Source of the DNA: Eubacteriales bacterium
Lineage (GTDB): Bacteria; Bacillota; Clostridia; Saccharofermentanales; DTU023
NCBI GenBank assembly: GCA_030532065.1
Contig: JAUNLW010000006.1
Location: 1 to 64,000 of the forward strand
Length of the DNA stretch: 64,000 bases
Direction of reading: 5' to 3'
The notes under the pieces: generated by a model
Told to the model about the DNA's origin: nothing
Seen by the model: only the letters and a program-made list of their open reading frames with translations
Database searches by the model: none
Shown: positions 34,957-43,808 of the stretch, in pieces
How the letters are laid out: each line of letters starts with the position of its first letter
Position numbering within the stretch: position 1 is the first letter of the stretch
Translations under genes and position numbers: made by a program

Positions 34957-34998
34957 AACACCGGTGTTTCAGTGTTACTGCTTAACACCGGTGTTTTT
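34957..34998. terminator. Bidirectional terminator between trpB and mtnA
   Basis: AACACCGGTGTT (34957-34968) is itself palindromic and recurs at 34984-34995, so either two small hairpins or one larger stem forms. T-runs flank the element on both sides (TTTTTAC on the plus strand). It separates convergent trpB and the leftward salvage operon. Confidence 0.8.
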
Positions 34999-35012
34999 AC
35001 ATGTATTAATAT

Positions 35013-36059
35013 TTACTCTTGCCAGAATTTAGCCAGTTCGTTGGGCTTAAAGACTCCCCGCGTGCTGACCACCGCTGTAACGAATTCTGGTGGCGTGATA
35101 TCAAAAGCTGGGTAGTAGGCTTTAACACCGGGCATGGTATGTTTCTTGCCTAAGGAAGAGAGTACTTCTTCCGGATCTCTCTCTTCAATCTTAATATCGG
35201 CGCAAGTGGGATGTTCGGGATCCGGATCGCCGGTGCAATAGAAGGGTATACCAAAATAGTTGGCAGCCAGGGCGATCTGGAAAGTCCCGACTTTATTGAT
35301 CACATGGCAGTCGCCGGTGATGACATCAGAGGCGGCGGTAAATATATCGATGTTTTTCTCGTGCATGGTCCAGCTGGGCATATTGTCCGAGATTACACAG
35401 ACCGGGAAATCCATGTCACAGATTACGGAAGCAGTTAGCCTTGAACCCTGGTAGAAGGGCCGGGTTTCGGGGCAGTAGAAGGTTATATCCTTTTTCTGCC
35501 TGCGGCAGGCCCGAAGCATCATGCCGATCACGGTATCGGCATAGCACTGGGTCATGACCGCACCTTGCTGAGGGAAAAGGTCTACCAGGTATTCGCCCTG
35601 TCTCTCAATAGCTAAGTATTTCTCATCTAAGAGTCGGATAGCTTCTTGCTTTAGCAAGAGGTCAAGCCGGTTCTCCCCACGGGTCAGGGCCTTTTGGGCC
35701 AAGGCGATCTGGCGCTCGGTAATACGGCGCATCTGTTTGGTGGTTGTGGGCCTGGCCGTAGATAAAGTAGTGGCAGCGGCAAGCAAATGTGAGAGTTGTT
35801 CTTCTGAGCTTTGCCCCTGGCATTCTCTCGCTGCCAGAGCCATGCCCATGGCTGCGGCAGTGTAGGGACCGTAGCTTTGGGTGACCATATTTTTAATGGC
35901 CAGAGCAACTTCCTGGTGTGACTGGCAGCTTACAAATTCAGTCCGCACGGGATAGATACGCCGGTCTAAGATGCGGACGGTGGCAGTTGCTTCATCATAC
36001 CAGGCGATGTTCTCGTAGCGGAGCAGGAAAGCAAGGTCGTGGTCAGGTCTTTGGGTCAT
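35013..36059 (-). CDS. mtnA: Methylthioribose-1-phosphate isomerase-like protein, divergent
   Basis: 348 residues of the IF-2B/MtnA fold. The catalytic Cys of MtnA appears as C172 in AVMTQCYADTVIG (usual form: HCNTG), and the catalytic Asp as D245 in TAASDVITGDC (usual form: GADRI). CHVINKVGTFQIALAAN, GIPFYCTGDPDPEHP and IEERDPEEV follow the family. Family reaction: MTR-1-P to methylthioribulose-1-P. The active-site neighbours (YAD for NTG) are unusual, so the substrate may differ. It is the third gene of a leftward operon after punA and mtaD, which support the assignment. Confidence 0.75.
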   Translation of the reverse strand: MTQRPDHDLAFLLRYENIAWYDEATATVRILDRRIYPVRTEFVSCQSHQEVALAIKNMVTQSYGPYTAAAMGMALAARECQGQSSEEQLSHLLAAATTLSTARPTTTKQMRRITERQIALAQKALTRGENRLDLLLKQEAIRLLDEKYLAIERQGEYLVDLFPQQGAVMTQCYADTVIGMMLRACRRQKKDITFYCPETRPFYQGSRLTASVICDMDFPVCVISDNMPSWTMHEKNIDIFTAASDVITGDCHVINKVGTFQIALAANYFGIPFYCTGDPDPEHPTCADIKIEERDPEEVLSSLGKKHTMPGVKAYYPAFDITPPEFVTAVVSTRGVFKPNELAKFWQE

Positions 36060-36099
36060 AAATATTCTCCTATCGCGTCAGAATGGCGCGTTATATCGG

Positions 36100-37419
36100 C
36101 TAAGCTTGCTTAGACAAAATTGCCATTTTTTCTTTCGCGATGCGCGTTACTTCTTGCTTTACACGGTCAATATCGATATGGGTAAACTTGCCGTGTTGGT
36201 AGAGAATTTCCCCGTCTACAATGGTGTAGGCAAGTTGCTCGCGATCGGCGGCGTAGAGCAGGTTGCTGGCAGGGTCATAAAGAGGAGTGGTTTGGTAATT
36301 ATCCAGGTTAAAAATGGCCAGGTCGGCATGATAGCCTTCTTTGATCAGGCCAGCGTTGTGGTGACCCTGAGCCAGATAACCTCCTTCTGAGGCCAGGCGT
36401 AAAGTCATGGCCGGCCCCATAAAGGCCGGGTCACGGCTGACACCTTTTTGGAGAAGTGAAGCTAAAGTGATTTCCTCCAGCATATTGAGATTGTTGTTGC
36501 TGGAAGCGCCATCGGTGCCGATAGCAATATTAACGCCGGTTTTTTGCCAGCGCTTGAGATCGGCAAAGCCAGAACCCAGCTTGAGATTGGAACTGGGGTT
36601 GTGGACCAAAGTGATATCCTTGCCTTCTTTGACCAGCTGAGCTAGTAGTTCGTAGTCAGAATCTTCCAGCCAGACACAGTGTGCCAGAATCACTGGTACC
36701 TCAAACATGCCCAGGTCGACAAAATAGCGCAAGGGGGTTTTGCCGCGGCGGGCTTTGGCTTCTTCATGCTCTTTTTCTGTCTCAGACAGGTGGATCTGCA
36801 GGCGGAGCTTATGCTCTTTGGTATAAGCGAGCAAGGTGCGGGCTGTATTCCCGTTAGAAGTATATTCGGCGTGCAGGGACATCTCGGGCGTGATCCGGGT
36901 GCCGGGATGTTTGGTGACAAATTCCAGCATGGCTTCTGTGCCACGGAAAGCGCCGGTATCATGGAAGTCTGGGTCTGCTCCCGGAGCACTGGTACCGTGA
37001 GAAAGATTAGCCTTGATACCGCTCTCTTCAACCGCGCGGAGAATGCCTGGCAGATTCATGTACATATCAGAAAAGGAAGCGCAACCGGAGGCCAGGAGCT
37101 CAGCAATACCTAAAAGACTACCCCAATAAGCGTCATCGTCTGTGAGCAGATCCTCAAAAGGGAAGACCTTTTCGGTCAGCCAGCGATCTAGCGGCAGGCC
37201 TTCACCGTAGCCCCTAAGCAGTACCATGGGAATATGGCAGTGAGCATTGGCAAAGGCGGGTACTGCGAGGTGTTTGCCGGCTAAATCTATGCGCTCCCCC
37301 TCATAAGAAGCAGGCTTATCCTTACCAAGGTAAGCAATGCGTCCATCCTCAAGGATCAGGTTAGCGTCACGCGCGAGAGCGAAGTTTTCATCCAGGTAAT
37401 TTATGTTTTCTAAGAGCAT
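36100..37419 (-). CDS. mtaD: 5-methylthioadenosine/S-adenosylhomocysteine deaminase
   Basis: 439 residues, amidohydrolase superfamily. Zinc ligands: AHCHIPM (HxH), HLSETEKE region, AHCVWLEDSD, and the Asp in IGTDGASSNNNL. The size and the GYGEGLPLDRWL loop match MTA/SAH deaminases of the TRZ/ATZ family, which release ammonia to give 5'-methylthioinosine. Followed by mtnA-like and preceded by a purine nucleoside phosphorylase, it fits an MTA deaminase route. Guanine or other deaminase activity remains possible. Confidence 0.87.
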   Translation of the reverse strand: MLLENINYLDENFALARDANLILEDGRIAYLGKDKPASYEGERIDLAGKHLAVPAFANAHCHIPMVLLRGYGEGLPLDRWLTEKVFPFEDLLTDDDAYWGSLLGIAELLASGCASFSDMYMNLPGILRAVEESGIKANLSHGTSAPGADPDFHDTGAFRGTEAMLEFVTKHPGTRITPEMSLHAEYTSNGNTARTLLAYTKEHKLRLQIHLSETEKEHEEAKARRGKTPLRYFVDLGMFEVPVILAHCVWLEDSDYELLAQLVKEGKDITLVHNPSSNLKLGSGFADLKRWQKTGVNIAIGTDGASSNNNLNMLEEITLASLLQKGVSRDPAFMGPAMTLRLASEGGYLAQGHHNAGLIKEGYHADLAIFNLDNYQTTPLYDPASNLLYAADREQLAYTIVDGEILYQHGKFTHIDIDRVKQEVTRIAKEKMAILSKQA

Positions 37420-37476
37420 CTTGTTGTCCTTTATATTAGTAGTGGTCCGAGTTAGCTCGGACCACTGAGTTTCTCT

Positions 37477-38328
37477 TTAAAGTTTTATATTCTCAATAAA
37501 ACGGGCCATCAGCCTCTGGAAGCGAGGTCCGTTCTTGGCAGCGGCCTGCACAACTCCGGCGTCTGAGAGCTTCTCATCGTCCATACCGGCGGCCATATTT
37601 GTCAGGAAGGAGAGTCCAACGGTTTTTATACCACAATGAGCGGCGGTTAGGGCCTCTGTGACCGTAGACATACCCACCGCGTCACCACCTAAGATACGAA
37701 TGGCTCTAATCTCAGCCGGTGTCTCATAGTGAGGTCCGGGCATAAAGAAGTACACGCCGCAATGAGTGTGGTCGTCTGAGCCTAATTCGCGTGCTGCCTT
37801 GAAAACCTGGAGCTGCAAGTTTGGATCGTACATCTCACTTACGTCGAAGAAACGTTCGCCCAGCTGCTCAAAATTAGTACCCCGCATGGGGCTGAGGCCC
37901 ATGAGGTTGATGTGGTCGGTAATGATCATCACATCGCCGACTTTCCAACTCTCGTTGACACAGCCAGCCGCATTGGTGAGCACTAAGATCTCTACGCCCA
38001 AAAGCTTGAGCAGGCGGACTGGGAAGGCCAGCTCAGACTCGCTGTACCCTTCGTAATAGTGGAAACGGCCAGACATGGCCACTACAGGTTTGCCGCGAAA
38101 GTGTCCGAAGATGAAGATGCCTTTGTGGCCGGGAGCGGTAGAAGTTAACATGTGGGGCACTTCTCTGTAGGGGATCTCCACTCTGTCTTCTATCTCGTCC
38201 GCCAGGCTGCCTAAGGATGAACCCAGGATAAGGGCGATCTTCGGTGTTTCTTTGATCTTGCCGCGCAGGTAGGCGCTTGCTTCTTCAAGTTCTTTCCAGC
38301 TTTTATTAAAGTCGAAGTGTTGCAGCAT
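37477..38328 (-). CDS. punA: Purine nucleoside phosphorylase, trimeric type I
   Basis: 283 residues. ILGSSLGSLAD is the phosphate loop, MSGRFHYYEGYSE the nucleoside site, VLTNAAGCVN the Asn-containing base site, and GLSPMRGTN and VGMSTVTEALTAAH follow in order. This subgroup phosphorolyses inosine, guanosine or methylthioinosine to ribose-1-phosphate and base. It is the first gene of the punA-mtaD-mtnA operon (AAAGGAG before ATG), where it would convert methylthioinosine to MTR-1-P. Confidence 0.92.
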   Translation of the reverse strand: MLQHFDFNKSWKELEEASAYLRGKIKETPKIALILGSSLGSLADEIEDRVEIPYREVPHMLTSTAPGHKGIFIFGHFRGKPVVAMSGRFHYYEGYSESELAFPVRLLKLLGVEILVLTNAAGCVNESWKVGDVMIITDHINLMGLSPMRGTNFEQLGERFFDVSEMYDPNLQLQVFKAARELGSDDHTHCGVYFFMPGPHYETPAEIRAIRILGGDAVGMSTVTEALTAAHCGIKTVGLSFLTNMAAGMDDEKLSDAGVVQAAAKNGPRFQRLMARFIENIKL

Positions 38329-38347
38329 GATATTTCTCCTTTGCTAA

Positions 38348-40654
38348 TCAATCCTGGTTAAAACCCTCATCGTCCTCCTCCGGCTGAGGCGCGGTAGGAG
38401 CATAGATGGGGCCTTCTTCCTCGTCTTCATCTCTGTTGCCTTTCTTGCGATTCTTACTGTTGTGTTCCTCGCAAACCTTATCTGGGTTGGCGGGCGAACC
38501 TTCTATCAGGAGAACGTTGCGGGTCTCAGGACAGAACTCATTGGCAATATCGTGGGTTTCAGAGCAGATAGTCATGTTAATAACACCGTCGGGACGGGCG
38601 AAGTCCGCAGGTGTTAGATTCTCATGCAAAGCCTGCATGGACTCTCTCCAGATATGGCAGGCGTTAAAGCCGTCTTCAATGGGAATGCTGATATTACGGC
38701 CATTGGCGTTGGCATAGCCGTACCAGACTGCCGCTGTGTAGTAAGGGGTATAACCACAGAACCACACATCACGGAAGAACTCAGTCGTACCGGTCTTACC
38801 AGCAGCAATCGTATTGGTTGGCTTGGCGTCATTCCAGGGGGCCTCAGCAATGGGCTTGAGCATGCTGGTCATGACATAGGTAGTGGCCGGGTTATATACC
38901 TGGTAAGACTCGCGCTGGCTGTTATCCAAGAGCACGGTTCCGTCTTGGTTGAGTACTCGTAAGTAGGTTGTGGGCTCATGGTAGACACCCTGATTAGCCA
39001 GGACAGAATACGCCTCAGTCATTTCCCAGGTAGACATACCGGTCTCAAAGCCGCCGAGCGCCGTGGCTACGTAAGTCTCATCGGTGCGGTCAATACCGCA
39101 GTCTTTAAGATAAGCCAGACCAACTTCCGGTCCAAGACGATTAGCGTAGATATCAGCCGCAATCGTGTTAAGTGACATGAGCAGGGCACGCTCCAGGGTT
39201 ACTTCGCCTTCGTATGTACGTGAATAGTTGAGTGGGTAAGGCTTAGTGGGATCGTTGGGGTTGAGGTATTTGGGTTCGTCCATTAGGTAACTGGCCTGAC
39301 TGATTGCGCCAACTTCCAAGGCTGGTGTATAAACAACCAGTGGTTTGATAGAAGAGCCTGGTTGCCGCTTGGCGTCTGTAGCCAGGTTAAAGATAAGGTT
39401 GCTCTTTTTCTTGCCGTAGCCGCCAACCAAAGCCCTGATCAAGCCTTCGTTACCGGGCAGATTATCCATGACCGTGATGGCTGCCTGTGGATGCTCTGGC
39501 GTGTTTGGCAGCACAGCAGGGTTAGTAATAAAGAGTGACTCATCCTGGAATACGCGCTCCAGCTTGGCCTGAGCCTCGCTGTCCATGGTGGTCTCGATAG
39601 TCAAACCATAGTTATAGACGGCCATGGCAGCTAATTCTGGTGTATAGCCGCGCTTATTGATCAGGTCTTCCTGTACTTCCTTCAGTGTGGCTTCTACAAA
39701 CCAGTTGAGGATGTTTTCCTCGCCCCGGTCTTGCATCGAGAAGTCAAAGACGATTTCCTGATTGAGTGCCTTATCGTAGTCTTCCAGTTTGATAAAACCG
39801 TTTTCCAACATTGTTCCCAGAACCAGGCGCATACGGCGTAGACAGTTACGACGACCGTACTCGGTCATGGGATTGTAAGTCGCGGGCCGGTTGGGAATAC
39901 CAGCCAACAGGGCACATTCTGCCAGGCTCAAATCTTTAACATTCTTGTTGAAATAAGCTTTGGAAGCGGCTTGGACACCTTGATAGTTATTAGCCATGGG
40001 AACCAGATTGAGATAAAGTTCCATGATGGCTTCTTTAGACATGGATTTTTCCAGCTCCACCGCGCTGTACCATTCCTGGATTTTGCGCTGAGCGGAAATA
40101 TCGTCTTTACCGGTGATCATCTTGATGGTCTGTTGAGTAATGGTTGAACCGCCGTGCGTAGGATTACCACCATTCATAACTGCGGAGAGGACAGCAGAAA
40201 AGATACGCCGCATGTCTATGCCGGGGTGGCTGTAGAAACGTTCATCCTCAATGGCGATAAAAGCATCGTCAATATATGAGCCTTTGATCTCGTTGTAGGA
40301 TACGAATTCGGTGTTACTGCCAGCGCTCTTTAACGTAGTTATCAACTGACCGTCTTTATCTAAAATACGCGTTTCTTCTCGGGTAAGGTTAGACTGGATA
40401 TTACCGATCTCAACTGCCTGAGCAGTGGAGATATAGCCGGAAAGCATACCGGAGCCCAGGCCGACAAAGGCTATGCCGGCAATGAGAATAAGAACAAATA
40501 CGATTTTAAACGCCTGGCCCAGTGTCATCCCCACAAAGCGAATAAAGCTCGGCCGACTACTGTCCGAGCTGGGCTTGGGTCGAATCCGATTGAGCAGCTT
40601 CTTACGTTGTTTGCTGTTCTTATTGCGGGGTTGCTTGCTACTTGATTGAGACAA
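38348..40654 (-). CDS. Class A penicillin-binding protein (PBP1A type)
   Basis: 768 residues. A short basic cytoplasmic stretch leads to a membrane segment near residues 48-75. The glycosyltransferase domain (GT51) has EDERFYSHPGID with the catalytic Glu and GGSTITQQTIK. The transpeptidase domain has PGSSIKPL with the acylated Ser (SxxK), SLN, and KTGTTEF. The C-terminal tail is acidic (DEDEEEG and EEDDEG). It polymerises and cross-links peptidoglycan outside the membrane. The start is TTG with GGAGG upstream. Confidence 0.93.
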   Translation of the reverse strand: MSQSSSKQPRNKNSKQRKKLLNRIRPKPSSDSSRPSFIRFVGMTLGQAFKIVFVLILIAGIAFVGLGSGMLSGYISTAQAVEIGNIQSNLTREETRILDKDGQLITTLKSAGSNTEFVSYNEIKGSYIDDAFIAIEDERFYSHPGIDMRRIFSAVLSAVMNGGNPTHGGSTITQQTIKMITGKDDISAQRKIQEWYSAVELEKSMSKEAIMELYLNLVPMANNYQGVQAASKAYFNKNVKDLSLAECALLAGIPNRPATYNPMTEYGRRNCLRRMRLVLGTMLENGFIKLEDYDKALNQEIVFDFSMQDRGEENILNWFVEATLKEVQEDLINKRGYTPELAAMAVYNYGLTIETTMDSEAQAKLERVFQDESLFITNPAVLPNTPEHPQAAITVMDNLPGNEGLIRALVGGYGKKKSNLIFNLATDAKRQPGSSIKPLVVYTPALEVGAISQASYLMDEPKYLNPNDPTKPYPLNYSRTYEGEVTLERALLMSLNTIAADIYANRLGPEVGLAYLKDCGIDRTDETYVATALGGFETGMSTWEMTEAYSVLANQGVYHEPTTYLRVLNQDGTVLLDNSQRESYQVYNPATTYVMTSMLKPIAEAPWNDAKPTNTIAAGKTGTTEFFRDVWFCGYTPYYTAAVWYGYANANGRNISIPIEDGFNACHIWRESMQALHENLTPADFARPDGVINMTICSETHDIANEFCPETRNVLLIEGSPANPDKVCEEHNSKNRKKGNRDEDEEEGPIYAPTAPQPEEDDEGFNQD

Positions 40655-40771
40655 AATACCTCCCTCGGCAAGTTGAGTAATAAAAATCGCGCCCGGAAAC
40701 TACAACAAGTCTTAGGCTTGCTTAGCCGGACGCTTGATCACTAGTTCCCGACCAAAGCCGGGCTTGCCGTA

Positions 40772-41425
40772 TTATTGTTGATTAAACTCCTCTGCGCTCA
40801 AAATATTTGCGACATGGACATTGACCTTCTTAAGATTCAGGCCGGTCATAGCCGTGATCTGTTTGGACAATTCTTCCTTGAGTTCTTCGAAAATCTGAGG
40901 AGCGGATCTTCCGTACTCAATGACAATGTTAAGATCAATACTTACATCGTCGTTATCGTCAACATGAATGACGATGCCATTTGAAGGTTTAAGGCTGAAA
41001 AAGCCGCTGCTGGAACTACCCAGGGCCACGCCATCGATGCTGTCGATAACTAAAAGGGCAATCTTTTCGATAACTTTCTCGTCAAAGGAAAGACTGCTTT
41101 CGGTCATGGGATTAGCTACGGTAAGCCTGTGCTCCGCAGATTCTTCAACCACCTTCTCATCATCAAAAATGGTGGCGCCGGCTTCTTCTTCCTCAGCGGC
41201 GAACGATTCGGCTTCAGTGCTTGCCGGCTCGGCTTCATCTTGGTCTTCTGATTCTTCAAGCACAAAAGCGGTTTCCTCAGGAGTAGTGGCAATATCGCTT
41301 GTCTCGTGTACTTCAGCTTCTACGCTTTCTTCAGCCACGTCAGCTTCCTTAGCGTCTAGGGTAGCCTCAACAGCTTCAGCGTCAGTTGCTTCGTGGGAAT
41401 CTTGTTTGCCTTTGAATATACTCAT
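40772..41425 (-). CDS. Asp23/Gls24 family protein with long acidic N-terminus
   Basis: 217 residues. The first about 100 are very acidic (for example EESEDQDEAEPASTEAES). The C-terminal about 110 form the Asp23/Gls24 domain, with SFDEKVIEKIALLVIDSI and VIEYGRSAPQIFEELKEEL. The family is linked to envelope stress and membrane organisation in Gram-positive bacteria. No membrane segment is visible. It sits upstream of the PBP gene on the same strand. Confidence 0.85.
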   Translation of the reverse strand: MSIFKGKQDSHEATDAEAVEATLDAKEADVAEESVEAEVHETSDIATTPEETAFVLEESEDQDEAEPASTEAESFAAEEEEAGATIFDDEKVVEESAEHRLTVANPMTESSLSFDEKVIEKIALLVIDSIDGVALGSSSSGFFSLKPSNGIVIHVDDNDDVSIDLNIVIEYGRSAPQIFEELKEELSKQITAMTGLNLKKVNVHVANILSAEEFNQQ

Positions 41426-41737
41426 AGCAGGTGCCCCCTTTATCTGTAATATTTACTCAATTTTAGCACATGCACTGAACCTTGGGGATATCTTACTTAT
41501 AATCCGCTTAGGAAGGCTAAGGTGCCACCTGCCGGCGCTAGCATTGACTAAAAACGACAATTGATGCAGAATGCTTACAAATGTTAGAAACTCTTAATCG
41601 AAATTTTGCCGAGGCAGTTTACACTTATCTTTGACTAAATAGGCACAAATTTTTAGCCGGTATGCATTTTGCTATAAGCCAAAAGCCGACCGGCTCGCTT
41701 TGGGCACTTTCAGTTGCCTGTTTTAGGAGGAATACAA
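41426..41737. other. Intergenic region between divergent asp23 and CAP gene
   Basis: No ORF with coding character. It holds the start regions of both divergent genes. AT-rich stretches near 41580-41640 may hold promoters, but I see no clean -35/-10 pair. AGGAGG at 41727 is the ribosome site of the CAP gene. Confidence 0.6.
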
Positions 41738-43717
41738 ATGGGAATAAAAATAAAATCTATATTGGGACTGGTGGTTTTGCTGGCCTTAAGTATATTAGTT
41801 GCCGGCTGGGCTTATCCCGCGAATGCCGAAGAAATCTCAGATACGAATACAGATACAGCTATTGCTACTGGCAATCTTAGTCCTTTAGATATTTCTGGCC
41901 TGGCTTACTACGAGCAGGCTCGCAGCTTGATCAGTAAAGTCAATGAGTTAAGAGCCAGCTTAGACCTTGAACCTCTGGTCTACAACTTGCAACTGGAGGA
42001 TCTGGCTTTCCTCCGCGCGGCGGAAACTTCCATTTACTGGGATCACCAACGTCCTGATGGTAGCTATCTTATTGAAACCAATCCGGACGTGAACGCGGAG
42101 AATATTGCTGGAGGTCTGGCGGATGCCGACCAGGTTTTTGCTAACTGGCTTCATTCCGAAGGCCATTATGAAAATATGGTCAATCCGGAATTAAAGAGCA
42201 TCGGCATTGCTGCCTACAGCAGCCTGCACGGCGAAGCTCCTCGCTGGTGGGCACAAGTATTCTCCACCACTCTGCCGGAAAATACCATGCCAGAACGCCA
42301 GGATCGCACTGTAATCAGCCACCGAATCAAGCTGGACAGCAGCCTTTTACGCCTGCATATTTTGACCGGTAGTCAGATCAGCGCTGGCATCCTGCCGGAG
42401 AACATGGGGCAGGAGGAATCCATTCGCCTGCCGCTTGGTGCTTCCAAGCAGTTTTACGCCATGGCCCACTATGATCTGGAAGATGTTTATTCCTGGCCAG
42501 GCAGCTTAGCCACAGACGAGCTCAATTGGCAAGTAGCCGATCCCTCAATTGCGGAGGTTACGCCTAATGGTGAGCTAAAAGCGCTCTCTGCCGGTACTAC
42601 CACGTTGCGGGTAAGCCATAAGGAATTAGCAGGCTTAGAGACAGAGATCGGCTTGTCTGTTGTTCCTACTTATAACTTTGCCCTTCTGGGCCGTTTTGCT
42701 TCCGAAAAGACAACGGCTTTAGCGGAAATTGCCAAACAGGCCTATTTGAGCCTGCCGTCAGTAGATAGCTATGTAGGTGAGAGCACGGCCGAAGCCAATG
42801 CTGTCAAGGAACAAAACTATCGCTTCTACGATGAGGTACAGGTTGACAGCAATTTGCAGCGCCTGGCTTATGCTCTAGCCAAACAGTATAGTCTCTTTAT
42901 GTATGCTGACAGCATGGATAGCCTGCCCCAACTGGAACAGATCCTGGACAGCCTGCCGGCCGGAGCACGTGTTTCCTGGCATGCCTTTTCTAATCTTGAT
43001 AACCTTCAGGATCAGACGGTTAAGGTACCTGGTTGGGCTAAATCCGTGGGTGTGGTAGTTCTGGAAAGTGGCGGCTGCGACATCAGCATTCTGCTTTACA
43101 GCAACCAGCCGGCAGATGGTCAAAGCTTAAGCTACAGAGACCTGGTTCCTCTGGAAGAGCAAAAAGATCCGGAAACAGGAAGTATTGCTTATCAGGTCAG
43201 CCTTTTTGTTGACCGAGCCGATATCAGCCTCTATTTCTTAGACCAGGGTAATATCGCGGCTCAGGTAGATGTTTATGACCCCTTGGACTATCGCTTTACG
43301 CAAAACGAGCATGGACAGTTGATTTATCAGCCGAGCTTGCTCTTACAAAGAGATGAATATGGCCCTTATCCTCCGGTAAATCCTGACCTGCGTTACGCGC
43401 AGTTTGCTCTTGATAATCCGGAAGTTGCCTCCTTTACCGAAGATGGTAAGATTCTGATCCGTGCTCAAGGCAGCTTTACCTTACGGGTAGACCTGGTGGA
43501 TCCTCTGACCAACAACTCCATCTGTCAGGCACAACTCCTGATTAATAACTATGTGCCTATTCCTGAGAGCGAACTGCCCATCGCGACTGCCGCGCCGATT
43601 GTAGAGAGCGAGCCATCTGAGGATGGGTTGAGCGAAGGAGCAGAGGACAGTCAAGACTTGACTGCAGAAGATCTGCTGGGTGTAGAGCCTACGGCTACTA
43701 CAGAGCCAACTGAATAA
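41738..43717 (+). CDS. Secreted protein with CAP domain and bacterial Ig-like (Big_2) repeats
   Basis: About 659 residues. The signal peptide ends near ANAEE. A CAP/SCP domain at about 45-185 has KVNELRASLDLEPL, RAAETSIYWDHQRPDG (the E and H of the CAP cavity), ENIAGG, and NWLHSEGHYENMVNP. Big_2-like strands follow: WQVADPSIAEVTPNGELKAL and a second NPEVASFTEDGKILI. The C-terminus is Pro/Glu/Ser rich with no LPXTG. Function is unknown, probably wall or matrix associated. The ATG at 41738 has AGGAGG upstream. The TTG at 41714 is rejected. Confidence 0.88.
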   Translation: MGIKIKSILGLVVLLALSILVAGWAYPANAEEISDTNTDTAIATGNLSPLDISGLAYYEQARSLISKVNELRASLDLEPLVYNLQLEDLAFLRAAETSIYWDHQRPDGSYLIETNPDVNAENIAGGLADADQVFANWLHSEGHYENMVNPELKSIGIAAYSSLHGEAPRWWAQVFSTTLPENTMPERQDRTVISHRIKLDSSLLRLHILTGSQISAGILPENMGQEESIRLPLGASKQFYAMAHYDLEDVYSWPGSLATDELNWQVADPSIAEVTPNGELKALSAGTTTLRVSHKELAGLETEIGLSVVPTYNFALLGRFASEKTTALAEIAKQAYLSLPSVDSYVGESTAEANAVKEQNYRFYDEVQVDSNLQRLAYALAKQYSLFMYADSMDSLPQLEQILDSLPAGARVSWHAFSNLDNLQDQTVKVPGWAKSVGVVVLESGGCDISILLYSNQPADGQSLSYRDLVPLEEQKDPETGSIAYQVSLFVDRADISLYFLDQGNIAAQVDVYDPLDYRFTQNEHGQLIYQPSLLLQRDEYGPYPPVNPDLRYAQFALDNPEVASFTEDGKILIRAQGSFTLRVDLVDPLTNNSICQAQLLINNYVPIPESELPIATAAPIVESEPSEDGLSEGAEDSQDLTAEDLLGVEPTATTEPTE

Positions 43718-43744
43718 AGTTTTACTAAATAAGTTAAGCAATAA

Positions 43745-43782
43745 AATAGCCCGCCACTTGTATAGTGACGGGCTATTTTTCT
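43745..43782. terminator. Bidirectional terminator of CAP and radical SAM genes
   Basis: AATAGCCCGCCACT-TGTAT-AGTGACGGGCTATT followed by TTTTC. It has a long stem and T-tract on the plus strand, and an A-run on its left gives a T-tract for the convergent gene. Confidence 0.9.
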
Positions 43783-43808
43783 AGACAGTATTGTTAGGAG
43801 CGAGAAGC

